A DNA stretch of 14,774 nucleotides from Scleroderma bovista (taxonomy: Eukaryota > Basidiomycota > Agaricomycetes > Boletales > Sclerodermataceae): the NCBI GenBank assembly GCA_037178675.1, contig JAYMGJ010000754.1, forward strand, positions 1 through 14,774, in the 5' to 3' direction. Numbering within the stretch: the first letter of the stretch is position 1; each line of letters starts with the position of its first letter. This document shows, one piece after another, positions 1 through 6,934 of this stretch. A program made the translations under genes and the position numbers. Under the pieces are notes generated by a model. It did not search any database, was not told where the DNA came from, and saw nothing but the letters and a program-made list of their open reading frames with translations.

Positions 1-1
1 T

Positions 2-604
2 GACAAGGGTGTGCAGATTGGCAGTCCACTTGAAGGCCACACCCACTGGGTCACATCAGTTGCATTCTCCTTTGATGGTACAAAAATTGTGACAGGCTCC
101 TATGATAGGACCATGAGAGTCTGGGATGATGGAACAGAAGGTCGAATCATCAAAGATACTAAAGCAAATGCATTTGTTAGATCACATGAAGGTTACATGC
201 CTTCAATCAATGGTGAGTTTTGTCAGATATATTATGATGTCCATTCATTTCTATGCCATGTAGAAGAACATAGTTTGCCTCCCACCTTAATGCACTGCAC
301 TGATCCACAGCATCACATCACCTGTTCTGCAATCAGATTCTCCTCTACACCAATTTATGCCTTGAACAGTATAGAGAAAGAGTTTTGTTCCTTTGATAAA
401 CAAGATTTTCACCAATGTATTAGACTTCATGAAGATGGGTGGATCAAAGGTCCACATGGACAATTGCTTTTGTGGGTGCCACAGAGCCAGAGACAGCCAT
501 TTTATAGTCCATGCACTAGGTTAGTTATCCCAAAGGGATGTGTAGAGTTGGACCTGAGTAGAATGGCACATGGGAAGAAGTGGCAACAATGTTTTCAGTT
601 TTGA
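2..604 (+). CDS. 3' end of a WD40-repeat protein (NACHT/WD40 type), partial at the left edge
   Basis: The frame is open to the left edge (GAC AAG GGT GTG...), so this is the C-terminal part of a longer gene and the GTG at 11 is not a start. Residues 7-42 form a typical WD40 blade: GSPLEGHTHWVTSVAFSFDG, then the SGSYD-like TGSYDRTMRVWD. The C-terminal 70 residues (RLHEDGWIKGPHGQLLLWVP, then ELDLSRMAHGKKWQQCFQF) match the conserved tail after the last blade in Agaricomycete NACHT-WD40 proteins, as I recall the family. Such proteins are NLR-like; the WD40 part is thought to bind ligand or partners. The frame also contains a likely 51-nt intron (213-263) whose length is a multiple of three, so the ORF reads through it. 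The stop is TGA at 602. No disabling change is visible, so the gene may be intact outside the window. Confidence 0.8.
   Translation, partial: DKGVQIGSPLEGHTHWVTSVAFSFDGTKIVTGSYDRTMRVWDDGTEGRIIKDTKANAFVRSHEGYMPSINGEFCQIYYDVHSFLCHVEEHSLPPTLMHCTDPQHHITCSAIRFSSTPIYALNSIEKEFCSFDKQDFHQCIRLHEDGWIKGPHGQLLLWVPQSQRQPFYSPCTRLVIPKGCVELDLSRMAHGKKWQQCFQF
213..263 (+). other. Probable in-frame intron of the WD40 gene (51 nt)
   Basis: The donor is GTGAGT at 213-218 and the acceptor is TAG at 261-263, giving 51 nt, a usual size for basidiomycete introns. Removing it joins SIN to EEHSLPPTLMHC and drops a stretch (GEFCQIYYDVHSFLC) that does not resemble the family tail. Because 51 is divisible by three and the stretch has no stop, the open frame hides it. 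An alternative acceptor at 310 (CACAG) would give 98 nt and break the frame, so I prefer 263. Confidence 0.6.
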
Positions 605-887
605 CACCTTTGTATACTAGTACTTCTCTTGAAATGTTGCTATACCAGAGATAAACTAATTGACAAGTTGTTGCAGCCATCATGATATGGAGCACCTCTC
701 TATATATGGACCTTCCTTACTGCATTCTGTCCATTTCTATTCCTTGTTGATCTAAAAGCAAGTGTAGGAACTTAATAGGACAATATACAAAAAGCATATC
801 AGGTAGGCAAATGACTGACAAATATCAGAAAAGATGCCTTGTACAACATTCATCAAGGCATGATGCAGGCACATTTCCAGATAACTA
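605..887. other. Intergenic DNA downstream of the WD40 gene
   Basis: I see no coding frame, repeat or RNA gene here. It presumably contains the 3' untranslated region of the WD40 gene. Confidence 0.5.
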
Positions 888-892
888 CATAT

Positions 893-1253
893 TGTAACAG
901 TCTCACTTTTTATCTTATCTAATCATAGCATAGTATCTTATCTAGTGCATCTTATCTATAGGTCTGTCTGGACCACAGCCTCATGCTGTGCATGCTGTAT
1001 CCCTTGATGTCATTAGCATAGCCTTACCACAGGATGGCAGCTGTGCTCACTGCCTCATATAGCATACAGCCTCATGGATAGCCTTGCACAGGACACATGT
1101 AGTGTAGTATATATACCATTGCAATCCAGCACCCAGAGGCTCTCCATTCAAGCTCTCTTTGGGTTTTTGCTCTAAGACACTTGACTCCTACTTTCCTCCT
1201 CAGAGTATTGACATGTGGTAGTTCTTTGGGTTGTTTGCCCTTAGGTTGTCTCA
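893..1253 (+). mobile_element. Solo LTR, 361 bp, flanked by a 5-bp CATAT target duplication
   Basis: The segment starts TGTAACAG and ends GTTGTCTCA, giving TG...CA termini. The five bases before it (888-892) and after it (1254-1258) are both CATAT, the 5-bp duplication expected for Ty1/copia or Ty3/gypsy integration. No internal element domain lies on either side, so it is a solo LTR left by recombination. Inside are three TTATCT motifs (915-920, 938-943, 952-957), which read AGATAA on the other strand and fit fungal GATA-factor sites, and a TATATATA at 1108-1115. The AT-rich duplication could occur by chance, so certainty is moderate. I chose plus orientation from the TATA position. Confidence 0.65.
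1108..1115 (+). promoter_or_regulatory. TATA-like box inside the solo LTR
   Basis: TATATATA lies about 215 bp into the LTR, a usual position for the core promoter at the U3/R side. Function is inferred from position only. Confidence 0.35.
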
Positions 1254-1258
1254 CATAT

Positions 1259-1589
1259 ATGGAAACTGCACCATTCTACTAAAGGGGACTTGGTGAAATA
1301 GGCAAGAATAATACTTATCTACTCACATACCATGTACCTCAGGTATATATACTCTCACATGATGCAGTCACTGACCCTTGTAAAGGTGGGTCATCTGCCA
1401 TGTACATTTGCCTGTAAAGGTGGGACTAGCTGGTGCTGGCCAAAGCATTGTAAACCCCGGCCAGGCCAGCATTTGACTAGGATGGCAAAACCAGGACTGG
1501 CTGATGTATGGTATTATGAGTTGTAAGACTGGGACAGGCCAACAGGTGACACACATTGCAAAATGAGGGTTGGCTGGAGGATGAGAAGA
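1259..1589. other. Non-coding stretch between the solo LTR and the first array
   Basis: No gene is visible. TGTAAAGGTGGG occurs twice (near 1379 and 1412). Two GGCCA...GGCTG-like stretches (about 1440-1505 and 1530-1580) resemble each other loosely. I cannot assign a function. Confidence 0.4.
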
Positions 1590-1887
1590 TGGTACACTTT
1601 TACTACACTTTTACTACACTTTTTGGTACACATTTACTATACTGTTTACTACACATTTACTACACATTTTGGTACACATTTTGGTACACTTTCACTACAC
1701 TTTTCACTACACTTTCACTATGCATTTTTGGTATACTTTTACTACACTTTTTGGTACACCTTTACTACACCTTTACTATGCATTTTTACTACACTTTTTA
1801 CTACACTTTATGGTACACTTTTACTACATTATTTGGTACACTTTACTACACATTTTCCATACCTTTTGATGACACTTTTGGTTACAC
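1590..1887 (-). repeat. Tandem array 1: about 23 units of 11-12 bp, left arm of an inverted repeat
   Basis: The plus strand is built from units ACTACAC or GGTACAC separated by 4-5 T-rich bases. On the minus strand these read GTGTAGT or GTGTACC followed by A4-A5. Variant units include ACTATAC, ACTATGC and GGTATAC. The open frames across it encode only low-complexity Tyr/Thr/Leu/Phe/His strings and exist in several frames at once, so I do not call them genes. The array is the mirror of array 2 and shares a 56-bp identical inverted block with array 3 (1610-1665 against 3359-3414). Confidence 0.95.
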
Positions 1888-1910
1888 TATTCACAATGCT
1901 GGTTGTAAAC

Positions 1911-2207
1911 TTTGTGTACCAAAGAGGGGTAGTAAAGTGTGGTACCAGTGTAGTAAAGGTTTACCCACAAATGTAGTAAAAAGTGTAGTAAAAGTGTAGT
2001 AAAAGTGTACCAAAAATGCGCAGTAAAAGTGTAGTAAAAAGTGTAGTGAAAGTGTACCAAAAAGTGTAGTAAATGTGTACCAAAAAGTGTAGTGAAAAGT
2101 GTAGTAGAAGTGTAGTAAAAGTGTAGTAAAAGTGTAGTAGAAAGTGTAGTAAAAGTATACCAAATAAGTGTAGTAAAAGTGTACCAAAAAGTGTAGTGAC
2201 AGTTTAG
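1911..2207 (+). repeat. Tandem array 2: the same 11-12 bp unit, right arm of the inverted repeat
   Basis: Units GTGTAGT and GTGTACC alternate irregularly with A-rich spacers of 4-5 nt. The first 60 bp or so are degenerate. With array 1 it forms an inverted repeat of roughly 300-bp arms around a spacer near 1888-1910. Transcripts through it could fold into a long hairpin. No protein is likely. Confidence 0.95.
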
Positions 2208-2400
2208 TACATTAGGTTAAGTACCATAGTCATGACTAGATTAACAAGCATACAGTCATCATTAGGTTAAGTACCATAGTCATGACTAGGTTTAGTACTG
2301 TAGTCATCATTAGGTTAAGAAGTGTAGTTGTGACTAGGTTTAGCATGGTAGTCATCATTAGGTTAAGAAGTGTAGTCATGACTAGGTTAAGTACTGTAGT
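2207..2400 (+). repeat. Four tandem repeats of 48-50 bp
   Basis: Units start at 2207 (50 bp), 2257, 2305 and 2353 (48 bp each). They share CATCATTAGGTTAAG at the start and TAGTACTGTAGT-like ends. Three of the four contain AGTCATGACT, a perfect 10-bp palindrome; in unit 3 it is changed to AGTTGTGACT. Boundaries are my hand alignment. Confidence 0.9.
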
Positions 2401-2452
2401 CTCACTTCTAGAGTAATATATAACACTATATAGTTTGCCACATCCACTGCAC

Positions 2453-2474
2453 AGCTATATAGTGCTATATAGCT
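2453..2474. repeat. AT-rich perfect palindrome
   Basis: AGCTATATAG and CTATATAGCT are perfect inverted 10-mers separated by TG. The surrounding 2410-2530 is rich in CTATATAG and TATA-like words. It could be a cruciform-prone site or a miniature-element relic. No function can be shown. Confidence 0.7.
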
Positions 2475-2622
2475 CTATGAATGCTATAATAGCACGTATA
2501 TCACTATAGACATAACCCCCCTTCTATATAGCAAACCTGTTTTTCCTGATGAGGCTGTCACAATTTACATGGCCCACTGTCCACTGGCTTGAAAGCTGAA
2601 AGTTTGCACCTAGCCCATTCCT

Positions 2623-2674
2623 GTAAGACCTACTTTCATTCCCTTGATTAGTCCTTTTCTTATCATCTTTGCAG
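2623..2674 (+). other. Intron 1 in the PRP8 fragment
   Basis: GTAAGA donor and TTTGCAG acceptor, 52 nt. Splicing restores the PRP8 frame from the FPFP side to LSYKH. Confidence 0.85.
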
Positions 2675-2820
2675 ACCACTGTCATACAAGCACAACACCA
2701 AACTGCTTGTCATGGCTCTTGAAAAGCTTAAAGAGGTGTACTTGGTCAAGGGCCACCTTAATCAGTTGCAATGTGAGGAACTGGCACTCATTGAGCAAGC
2801 ATATGACAACCCACACAAAT

Positions 2821-2873
2821 GTAAGCTTTCATCATGTATTTGGCAATGAGCTCAGTTTATACGATTTATTTAG
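2821..2873 (+). other. Intron 2 in the PRP8 fragment
   Basis: GTAAGC donor and ATTTAG acceptor, 53 nt. Splicing joins YDNPHK to CLSHIK, matching the conserved PRP8 order. Confidence 0.85.
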
Positions 2874-3003
2874 GTCTGTCACATATCAAGCATCTGCTCT
2901 TGACCCAGCATGCATTCAAGGAGTCTGGTATTGAGTTTTTCAATACCTATGACAAACCATTCCTTGCTATGATATTGAGCCAGTGGAGAAGATCACCAAT
3001 GTG

Positions 3004-3056
3004 GTCAGCTTTATTTATATCTTGCTCTGTACTTTCCCTGCTCATGACTTTTACAG
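3004..3056 (+). other. Intron 3 in the PRP8 fragment
   Basis: GTCAGC donor and TTTTACAG acceptor, 53 nt, with a branch-like CTCATGAC upstream of the acceptor. Splicing joins EPVEKITNV to YLNQFLFFEADK. Confidence 0.75.
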
Positions 3057-3227
3057 TATCTCAACCAATTTCTATTCTTTGAGGCTGACAAGCAAGGCCT
3101 TTTCCCTGCATGGATCAAACCTGCAGTTGCACCTATCCCCCCTACCCCTATTTCTTTGTCTCTGCACTTATGCTGGCCAGCAAGGCCATCTGCGATGACA
3201 CTTATTTGAACAAATCTCAGTCGGGCG

Positions 3228-3263
3228 GCACCATACATCAGTGCCGAAGAGGCTGTTGCAATA
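3228..3263 (+). pseudogene. PRP8: Short second PRP8-like piece ending at array 3
   Basis: In one frame the bases encode APYISAEEAVAI, which matches the PRP8 segment just before the fragment at 2545 (GPYISAEEAVAIYT in the family, from memory). The frame ends where the 11-12 bp array begins. It overlaps the first PRP8 fragment by about eight residues (EEAVAI against DEAVTI) with a different nucleotide sequence, so it is a separate copy. Unlike the first piece it keeps CpGs. Twelve residues is little evidence. Confidence 0.45.
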
Positions 3264-3733
3264 AATGTGTAGTAAAAGTGTAGTAAAAAGTGTAGTAAAA
3301 GTGTAGTAAAAAGTGTAGTGAAAGTGTAGTAAAAAGTATAGTGAAAGTGTACCAAAAAGTGTAGTAAATGTGTAGTAAACAGTATAGTAAATGTGTACCA
3401 AAAAGTGTAGTAAATGTGTAGTAAATGTGTACCAAAAAGTGTACCAAAAGTGTAGTAAAAGTGTACCAAAAATGCATAGTAAAAAGTGTAGTAAAAGTGC
3501 ACCAAAAAGTGTAGTAAAAGTGTAGTACAAGTGTACCAAGAAGTGTAGTGAAAGTGTAGTGAAAAGTGTAGTAGAAGTGCAGTAAATGTGTAGTAAAAGT
3601 GCACCAAAAAGCGTAGTAAAAGGGTAGTAGAAGTGTACCAAGAAGTGTAGTAGAAGTGTACCAAAAATGTGTAGTAAAAGTGTAGTAAAAGTGTACCAAA
3701 AAAATGTAGTAAAGTGTACCAAAAAGTGTAGTA
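3264..3733 (+). repeat. Tandem array 3: about 40 units of 11-12 bp
   Basis: Units GTGTAGT or GTGTACC (variants GTATAGT, GCATAGT, GTGCACC) are separated by A-rich spacers that tend to alternate between 4 and 5 nt, giving a mean period near 11.5 bp. The long minus-strand open frames here are low-complexity products of the repeat. A 56-bp block (3359-3414), including the rare variant GTAAACAGTATAGT, is an exact inverted copy of 1610-1665 in array 1. Confidence 0.95.
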
Positions 3734-4080
3734 TCAATTAGGATGTGTTGTGTAGTGTTTGTAGTGTAGTGTTGATTACCAAAAATGCGGAGTAGTTGTG
3801 TTGTGTTTGTGCTATAGTGTTGATTACCAAAAATGTGTAGTAGTTGTGTTGTGTTTGTGTTGTAATGTTAATTACCAAAAATGCGTAGTAATTGTGTTCT
3901 GTTTGTGTTGTAGTGTTGATGATCAAAAATGTGTAGTATCAATTACCAAGTGTTGTGTAGTGTTTGTGTTGTAGTGTTAATTACCAAAAATGCATAGTGT
4001 CAACTAGGAAGTGTTGTGTAGTGTTTGTGAGGTAGTGCTGATTACCAAAAATGTGTAGTATAATTGTTGTGTAGCAAAAA
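3734..4080 (+). repeat. Longer tandem repeats (48 bp and about 60 bp units) grown from the array unit
   Basis: About six units share a GTGTTTGTGTTGTAGTGTT core followed by ATTACCAAAAATGYGTAGTA. The last part equals two units of the neighbouring 11-12 bp array (ACC type then AGT type). Units near 3790-3885 are 48 bp; the others are longer by a CAATTACCAAG or CAACTAGGAAG insert. Confidence 0.85.
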
Positions 4081-4245
4081 TGTAGTTTTAGTTTGTAGTT
4101 GGTACTGCTACTGTGGGTCCAAAATTTGACTAAGTGCCCAAAAATGCCAAAAATGTGATATTGTGGACACTGTTTGTCATGCCTCCTGCACAACATGGCA
4201 AACTCGACCAAACAAATGCCTTTTCCTACTATGTGGGAGTGGGCT
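4081..4245. other. Spacer between repeat families
   Basis: No gene or clear repeat is seen, apart from CCCAAAAATGCCAAAAATG near 4137. An open frame beginning at 4134 runs into the next repeats because their period is a multiple of three; I do not regard it as a gene. Confidence 0.4.
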
Positions 4246-4587
4246 CTACACAACAAATGTTAGTGTTGGAGCTAATGGTAAGTTTCCCACTACCACTACA
4301 TTTTAACTTGTCTAACAATGATACTAATAGGTTATTTGACTACACAAGACTTGCTAGTGCTGGAGCTAATGGTAAATTTCCTTGTCTAACAAGGGTACCA
4401 ATAGGTTATTTGGCTACACAACAAATGTTAGTGCTGGAACTAAAAGTAAGTTTCCCACTACTACTACATATTAACTTGTCTAACAAAGGTGCTAATAGGT
4501 TATTTGACTACACAAGACTTGCTAGTGCCAGAGCTAATGGTAAGTTTCCTGGCACTACCCCATATTGACTTGTCTAACAATGGTACT
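4246..4587 (+). repeat. 168-bp dimeric tandem repeat, two copies
   Basis: A 94-bp unit (4246-4339, 4414-4507) alternates with a related 74-bp unit (4340-4413, 4508-4581), so the higher-order period is 168 bp. All start CTACACAA and contain GCTAATGGTAARTTTCC (with changes in the third) and TTGTCTAACAA. Each of the first three ends in AATAGGTTATTTGRCT (GGCT in the second). The fourth is cut at GGTACTA, where the transposon's terminus begins. The period keeps one frame open as two 56-residue repeats, but nothing else suggests coding. Confidence 0.85.
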
Positions 4588-4588
4588 A

Positions 4589-4608
4589 CAGTAGAACTTC
4601 TCGTAACG
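4589..4608 (+). repeat. 5' terminal repeat of the pogo-like transposon
   Basis: CAGTAGAACTTCTCGTAACG directly follows a TA. It interrupts the 168-bp repeat exactly at the TA of its GGTACTAATAGG motif, which supports a real transposon boundary. Confidence 0.65.
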
Positions 4609-4885
4609 CATAACTTCCCAGTGCATGATTCTCCCAATGCATGAGGTTTAGGCTCTGCCTGAGTTGGGCGGCAGGGGACCATGCATACCACATAATCAAT
4701 GATTATTTTGGCATAAATATGCATTATCAGGGCACAAAATCTACCATGTTAGCAATTACTTAAGCAACAAAAAAAATCCCAAGATGGGTTTTGTTGCATA
4801 AAGTAAGCCTTAACCTCACTGCTTCTTTTCTCCATGGAACAAGGCTTCCCTGGGCCGGAGTGTAAATGGAAACCTCAACTCAATC
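4609..4885 (+). other. Leader region of the pogo-like transposon
   Basis: It contains the subterminal 15-16 bp repeats and a 15-nt palindrome, ATAATCAATGATTAT, near 4691. No other feature is visible before the transposase start. Confidence 0.5.
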
Positions 4886-5526
4886 ATGTGCCATACAAAC
4901 CCCAGAAGCCCAGAGTTGAAGCAGCCCCAAATGGGGATAATGCAAAGAGCTCAGCAAAGTGTCGAAACCCAACAACACTCGAATCTTACTCTGCATGACT
5001 GGATTACTGTATTTGCCTACATTGATGCTCATCCAGGCCAGTCCCAGGATGCCATAGTTGAGCACTTCAAAACCTGTCACAAAGGTGCACTCATATTTAA
5101 CCAGTCAACATTGTCTCAAAGGCTTTGAGACAGGAAGAGCCTAGAACAACATGTCAATGAATTTCCGAATGCATTGTCCTCCAAATGGCCACATATAGTC
5201 ACATGCCCAGACGTTGATTGAGCTTTATTTCTATGGGTCAAGCATATGGAAGAAAAGAGAGAGACAGTAAATGGACCTATGCTTGTTGCCAAGTGTGCAA
5301 AGTTCGAAGAGCAATTCAATGTGCCTGATGCAGAGCAGTTGAAAGGTGATTGGTGGCTTGATAGTTTCAAGAGAGCATATGGTCTCTGAGAGTATCGCAG
5401 GCATGGCGAGGCAGCATCAGTGGACTTGGTTGCTGTGGAGGCAGAAAGGACTCGTCTCAGGTCCATCTTGGCCAAGTATGCCCCAAAAGATTGTTTTAAT
5501 TTTGACGAGACAAGTTTGTTTGCCTT

Positions 5527-5576
5527 GTAAGTCACCATGAATGCCAATGAATGGCACTGAAAATCATTTATGACAG
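5527..5576 (+). other. Intron 1 of the transposase pseudogene
   Basis: GTAAGT donor and ATGACAG acceptor, 50 nt. Splicing gives ETSLFAFVPPDCGLTTQQ, matching the family's FAFxPPDRGL. Confidence 0.9.
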
Positions 5577-5807
5577 TGTGCCACCAGATTGCGGTCTCAC
5601 AACACAACAAATGAGTGGAAAGAAGCAGGATAAATTCTGAATCACAATGGGACTTGCCTGTAATGCAGACAGAAGTGAAAAGCTCCCTATCCTTTTTATT
5701 GGGAAGTATGCAAAGCCTCAATGCTTCAAGAATGCATCACCTGAATCTCTGGGACTTTATTACCATAGCAATAAAAAGGCTTGGATGACCATGGTCCTGT
5801 TTGAGGA

Positions 5808-5858
5808 GTATGAAATAAGGTTATTGCACAAATGCTAGGCTAACTTTCTACCAAACAG
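5808..5858 (+). other. Intron 2 of the transposase pseudogene
   Basis: Donor GTATGA (one base off GTATGT), branch sequence GCTAAC at 5838-5843, acceptor AAACAG, 51 nt. Splicing gives LFEEWLKSLDIRMHQ and removes the TAG at 5836. Confidence 0.85.
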
Positions 5859-6798
5859 GTGGCTCAAGTCCCTTGACATCCGGATGCATCAGTAGCATAG
5901 GAACATCTGCCTGCTCATTGACAATTTTTCTGGGCATTTTGTTGACTATGAACCCCACAACATTCATGTTGAATATTTCAAGCCAAACCTGACATCATAT
6001 GTTCAGCCCTGCGATGCTGGGATTATCCGTACAACAAAGGTACTCTACCATCATGCATTCTGCTTGCAGGCAATGGAACTTGACGATGCTGGAGAGCAGG
6101 ACATCTACAAAATTGATTTATGTGAAGCAATGCTCCTGGTGGTCGAGGCTTGGAACAAGGTGAAGCCCTCAACCATCATAAATTGCTGGAATCACACAAA
6201 GATCCAGCTGGATCCTGAAATCAGTTCCATCACAGCTGCACCTGCCGTAGGCATACCACTTGCCCCATTTCCAACAGGGAACACTGCTGCTTGGATTCTT
6301 GTTTGAGAATTTGTGATATCAGATGAAATGCACCTCCCTGAAGTCAAGAAACAGCTCCAGGACCTTCTTGGATCTTCCTACACTGCAACTGATTGGGATC
6401 CAGCTCTCAAAATCATCATGGATGCTGAAAATAATGTTGAGAAGGCACTGGAAGGCCTTGACCACCTCACCGTTCCCATATTCGGATGCCCAATTGGTCA
6501 ATTCTCTGTGATGCACATTTCCCAACTCTGAACTCCACTTGTGGCATCCTCAGACCTCCCACAGCTTTTTGAAGCTGAAACAGACCTATCAAATGCTGTG
6601 AATAGCCTCAGGGACCACAAACGAATTGTTGGAACACCACTTACATTGGAGGAGATGCTGAATCCAGTTGAGGAGCTGGAGGTTGGAGATTCCATGTACA
6701 GGTTTGAGAATGGGGATGGTGAAATTGTGGCCCAGGTGAATCACGAGATGGTGGTGTCATGCACCAAACAGGTTTGGTACAGTGAACATGGAAGATAA

Positions 6799-6929
6799 CA
6801 CCTATATCAAATGATCCTTATGTGAAGGATAGGCACAACAGACCCTCATCGTAGCCATCTATCACACAAGAAGACTATTCTGATGCAAGAGATGAATGCC
6901 AACGCTGACAGTCATCCCTTGCACAAGAA
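6799..6929. other. Transposon DNA after the transposase stop
   Basis: No gene is seen. Parts may be the eroded C-terminal coding end (EDYSDARDECQR in one frame), but I cannot confirm it. Confidence 0.35.
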
Positions 6930-6934
6930 CCACC

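Larger units (their letters stand above)
2545..3125 (+). pseudogene. PRP8: PRP8 fragment (spliceosome core protein), intron-bearing and broken
   Basis: Prp8 is the large U5 snRNP protein at the spliceosome's catalytic centre. The spliced reading matches its N-terminal half: [73 protein letters not shown], then FFEADKQGLFPAWIKPA. The family recall is PRP8 residues around 800-930, far short of its usual 2,300 or more. Four exons are separated by introns at 2623-2674 (GTAAGA...GCAG), 2821-2873 (GTAAGC...TTAG) and 3004-3056 (GTCAGC...ACAG). Retained introns mean a DNA copy, not a retrocopy. Breaks: one extra C in the C-run at 2573-2575, TGA at 2597-2599 in place of a conserved Arg, and a 1-nt deletion near 2960. 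Many conserved Arg are His or Cys, consistent with CpG decay. It begins beside the palindromic repeats and stops near 3125 with no downstream PRP8. Confidence 0.85.
4886..6798 (+). pseudogene. Pogo-like DDE_1 transposase gene, two introns, seven premature stops, no frameshift
   Basis: The enzyme would cut and paste its own element at TA sites. The spliced frame is 603 codons plus stop, a normal length. Residues 33-80 are the N-terminal psq/CENP-B-type DNA-binding helices (LTLHDWITVFAYIDAHPGQS, then ALIFNQSTLSQRL). The catalytic Asp residues are at 5504-5506 (FNFDETSLF), 5920-5922 (CLLIDNFSGHFVDYEP) and 6013-6015 (YVQPCDAGIIRT); the last two are 31 codons apart, as in pogo-like enzymes. Introns lie at 5527-5576 and 5808-5858. 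Stops in one unbroken frame: TGA 5126, 5219, 5387, 5638, 6304 and 6529, and TAG 5893. At least four TGA sit at conserved Arg positions, so CGA to TGA explains them. Other Arg are Cys or Trp. The start ATG at 4886 is the first in frame; its exact choice is uncertain. This copy cannot make transposase. Confidence 0.88.

Noticed and set aside
1556..2187. Several overlapping open frames on both strands in the arrays, rich in Tyr, Thr, Phe, Leu and His
   Set aside because: They come from a short unit without stop codons in several frames at once; composition is low-complexity and no start context or homology supports a protein.
2545..3125. Functional PRP8 or a PRP8 intein
   Set aside because: The fragment has a stop and two frameshifts and covers a small part of the protein; the known intein sites lie much further toward the C-terminus and no intein motifs are present.
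3011..3737. Long minus-strand open frames of 150-217 codons
   Set aside because: They are the same satellite translated backwards; one runs into the unrelated PRP8 antisense.
3264..4080. CRISPR array
   Set aside because: The repeats are contiguous 11-12 bp or 48-60 bp units without unique spacers, and the window is eukaryotic.
4134..4568. A 144-residue protein with two 56-residue repeats
   Set aside because: The frame stays open because the DNA period (168) is a multiple of three; the repeats lie in non-coding satellite-like DNA cut by a transposon, and the sequence resembles no family.
5116..5721. 201-codon minus-strand open frame
   Set aside because: It is antisense to the transposase, whose plus-strand frame has domains, introns and catalytic residues.
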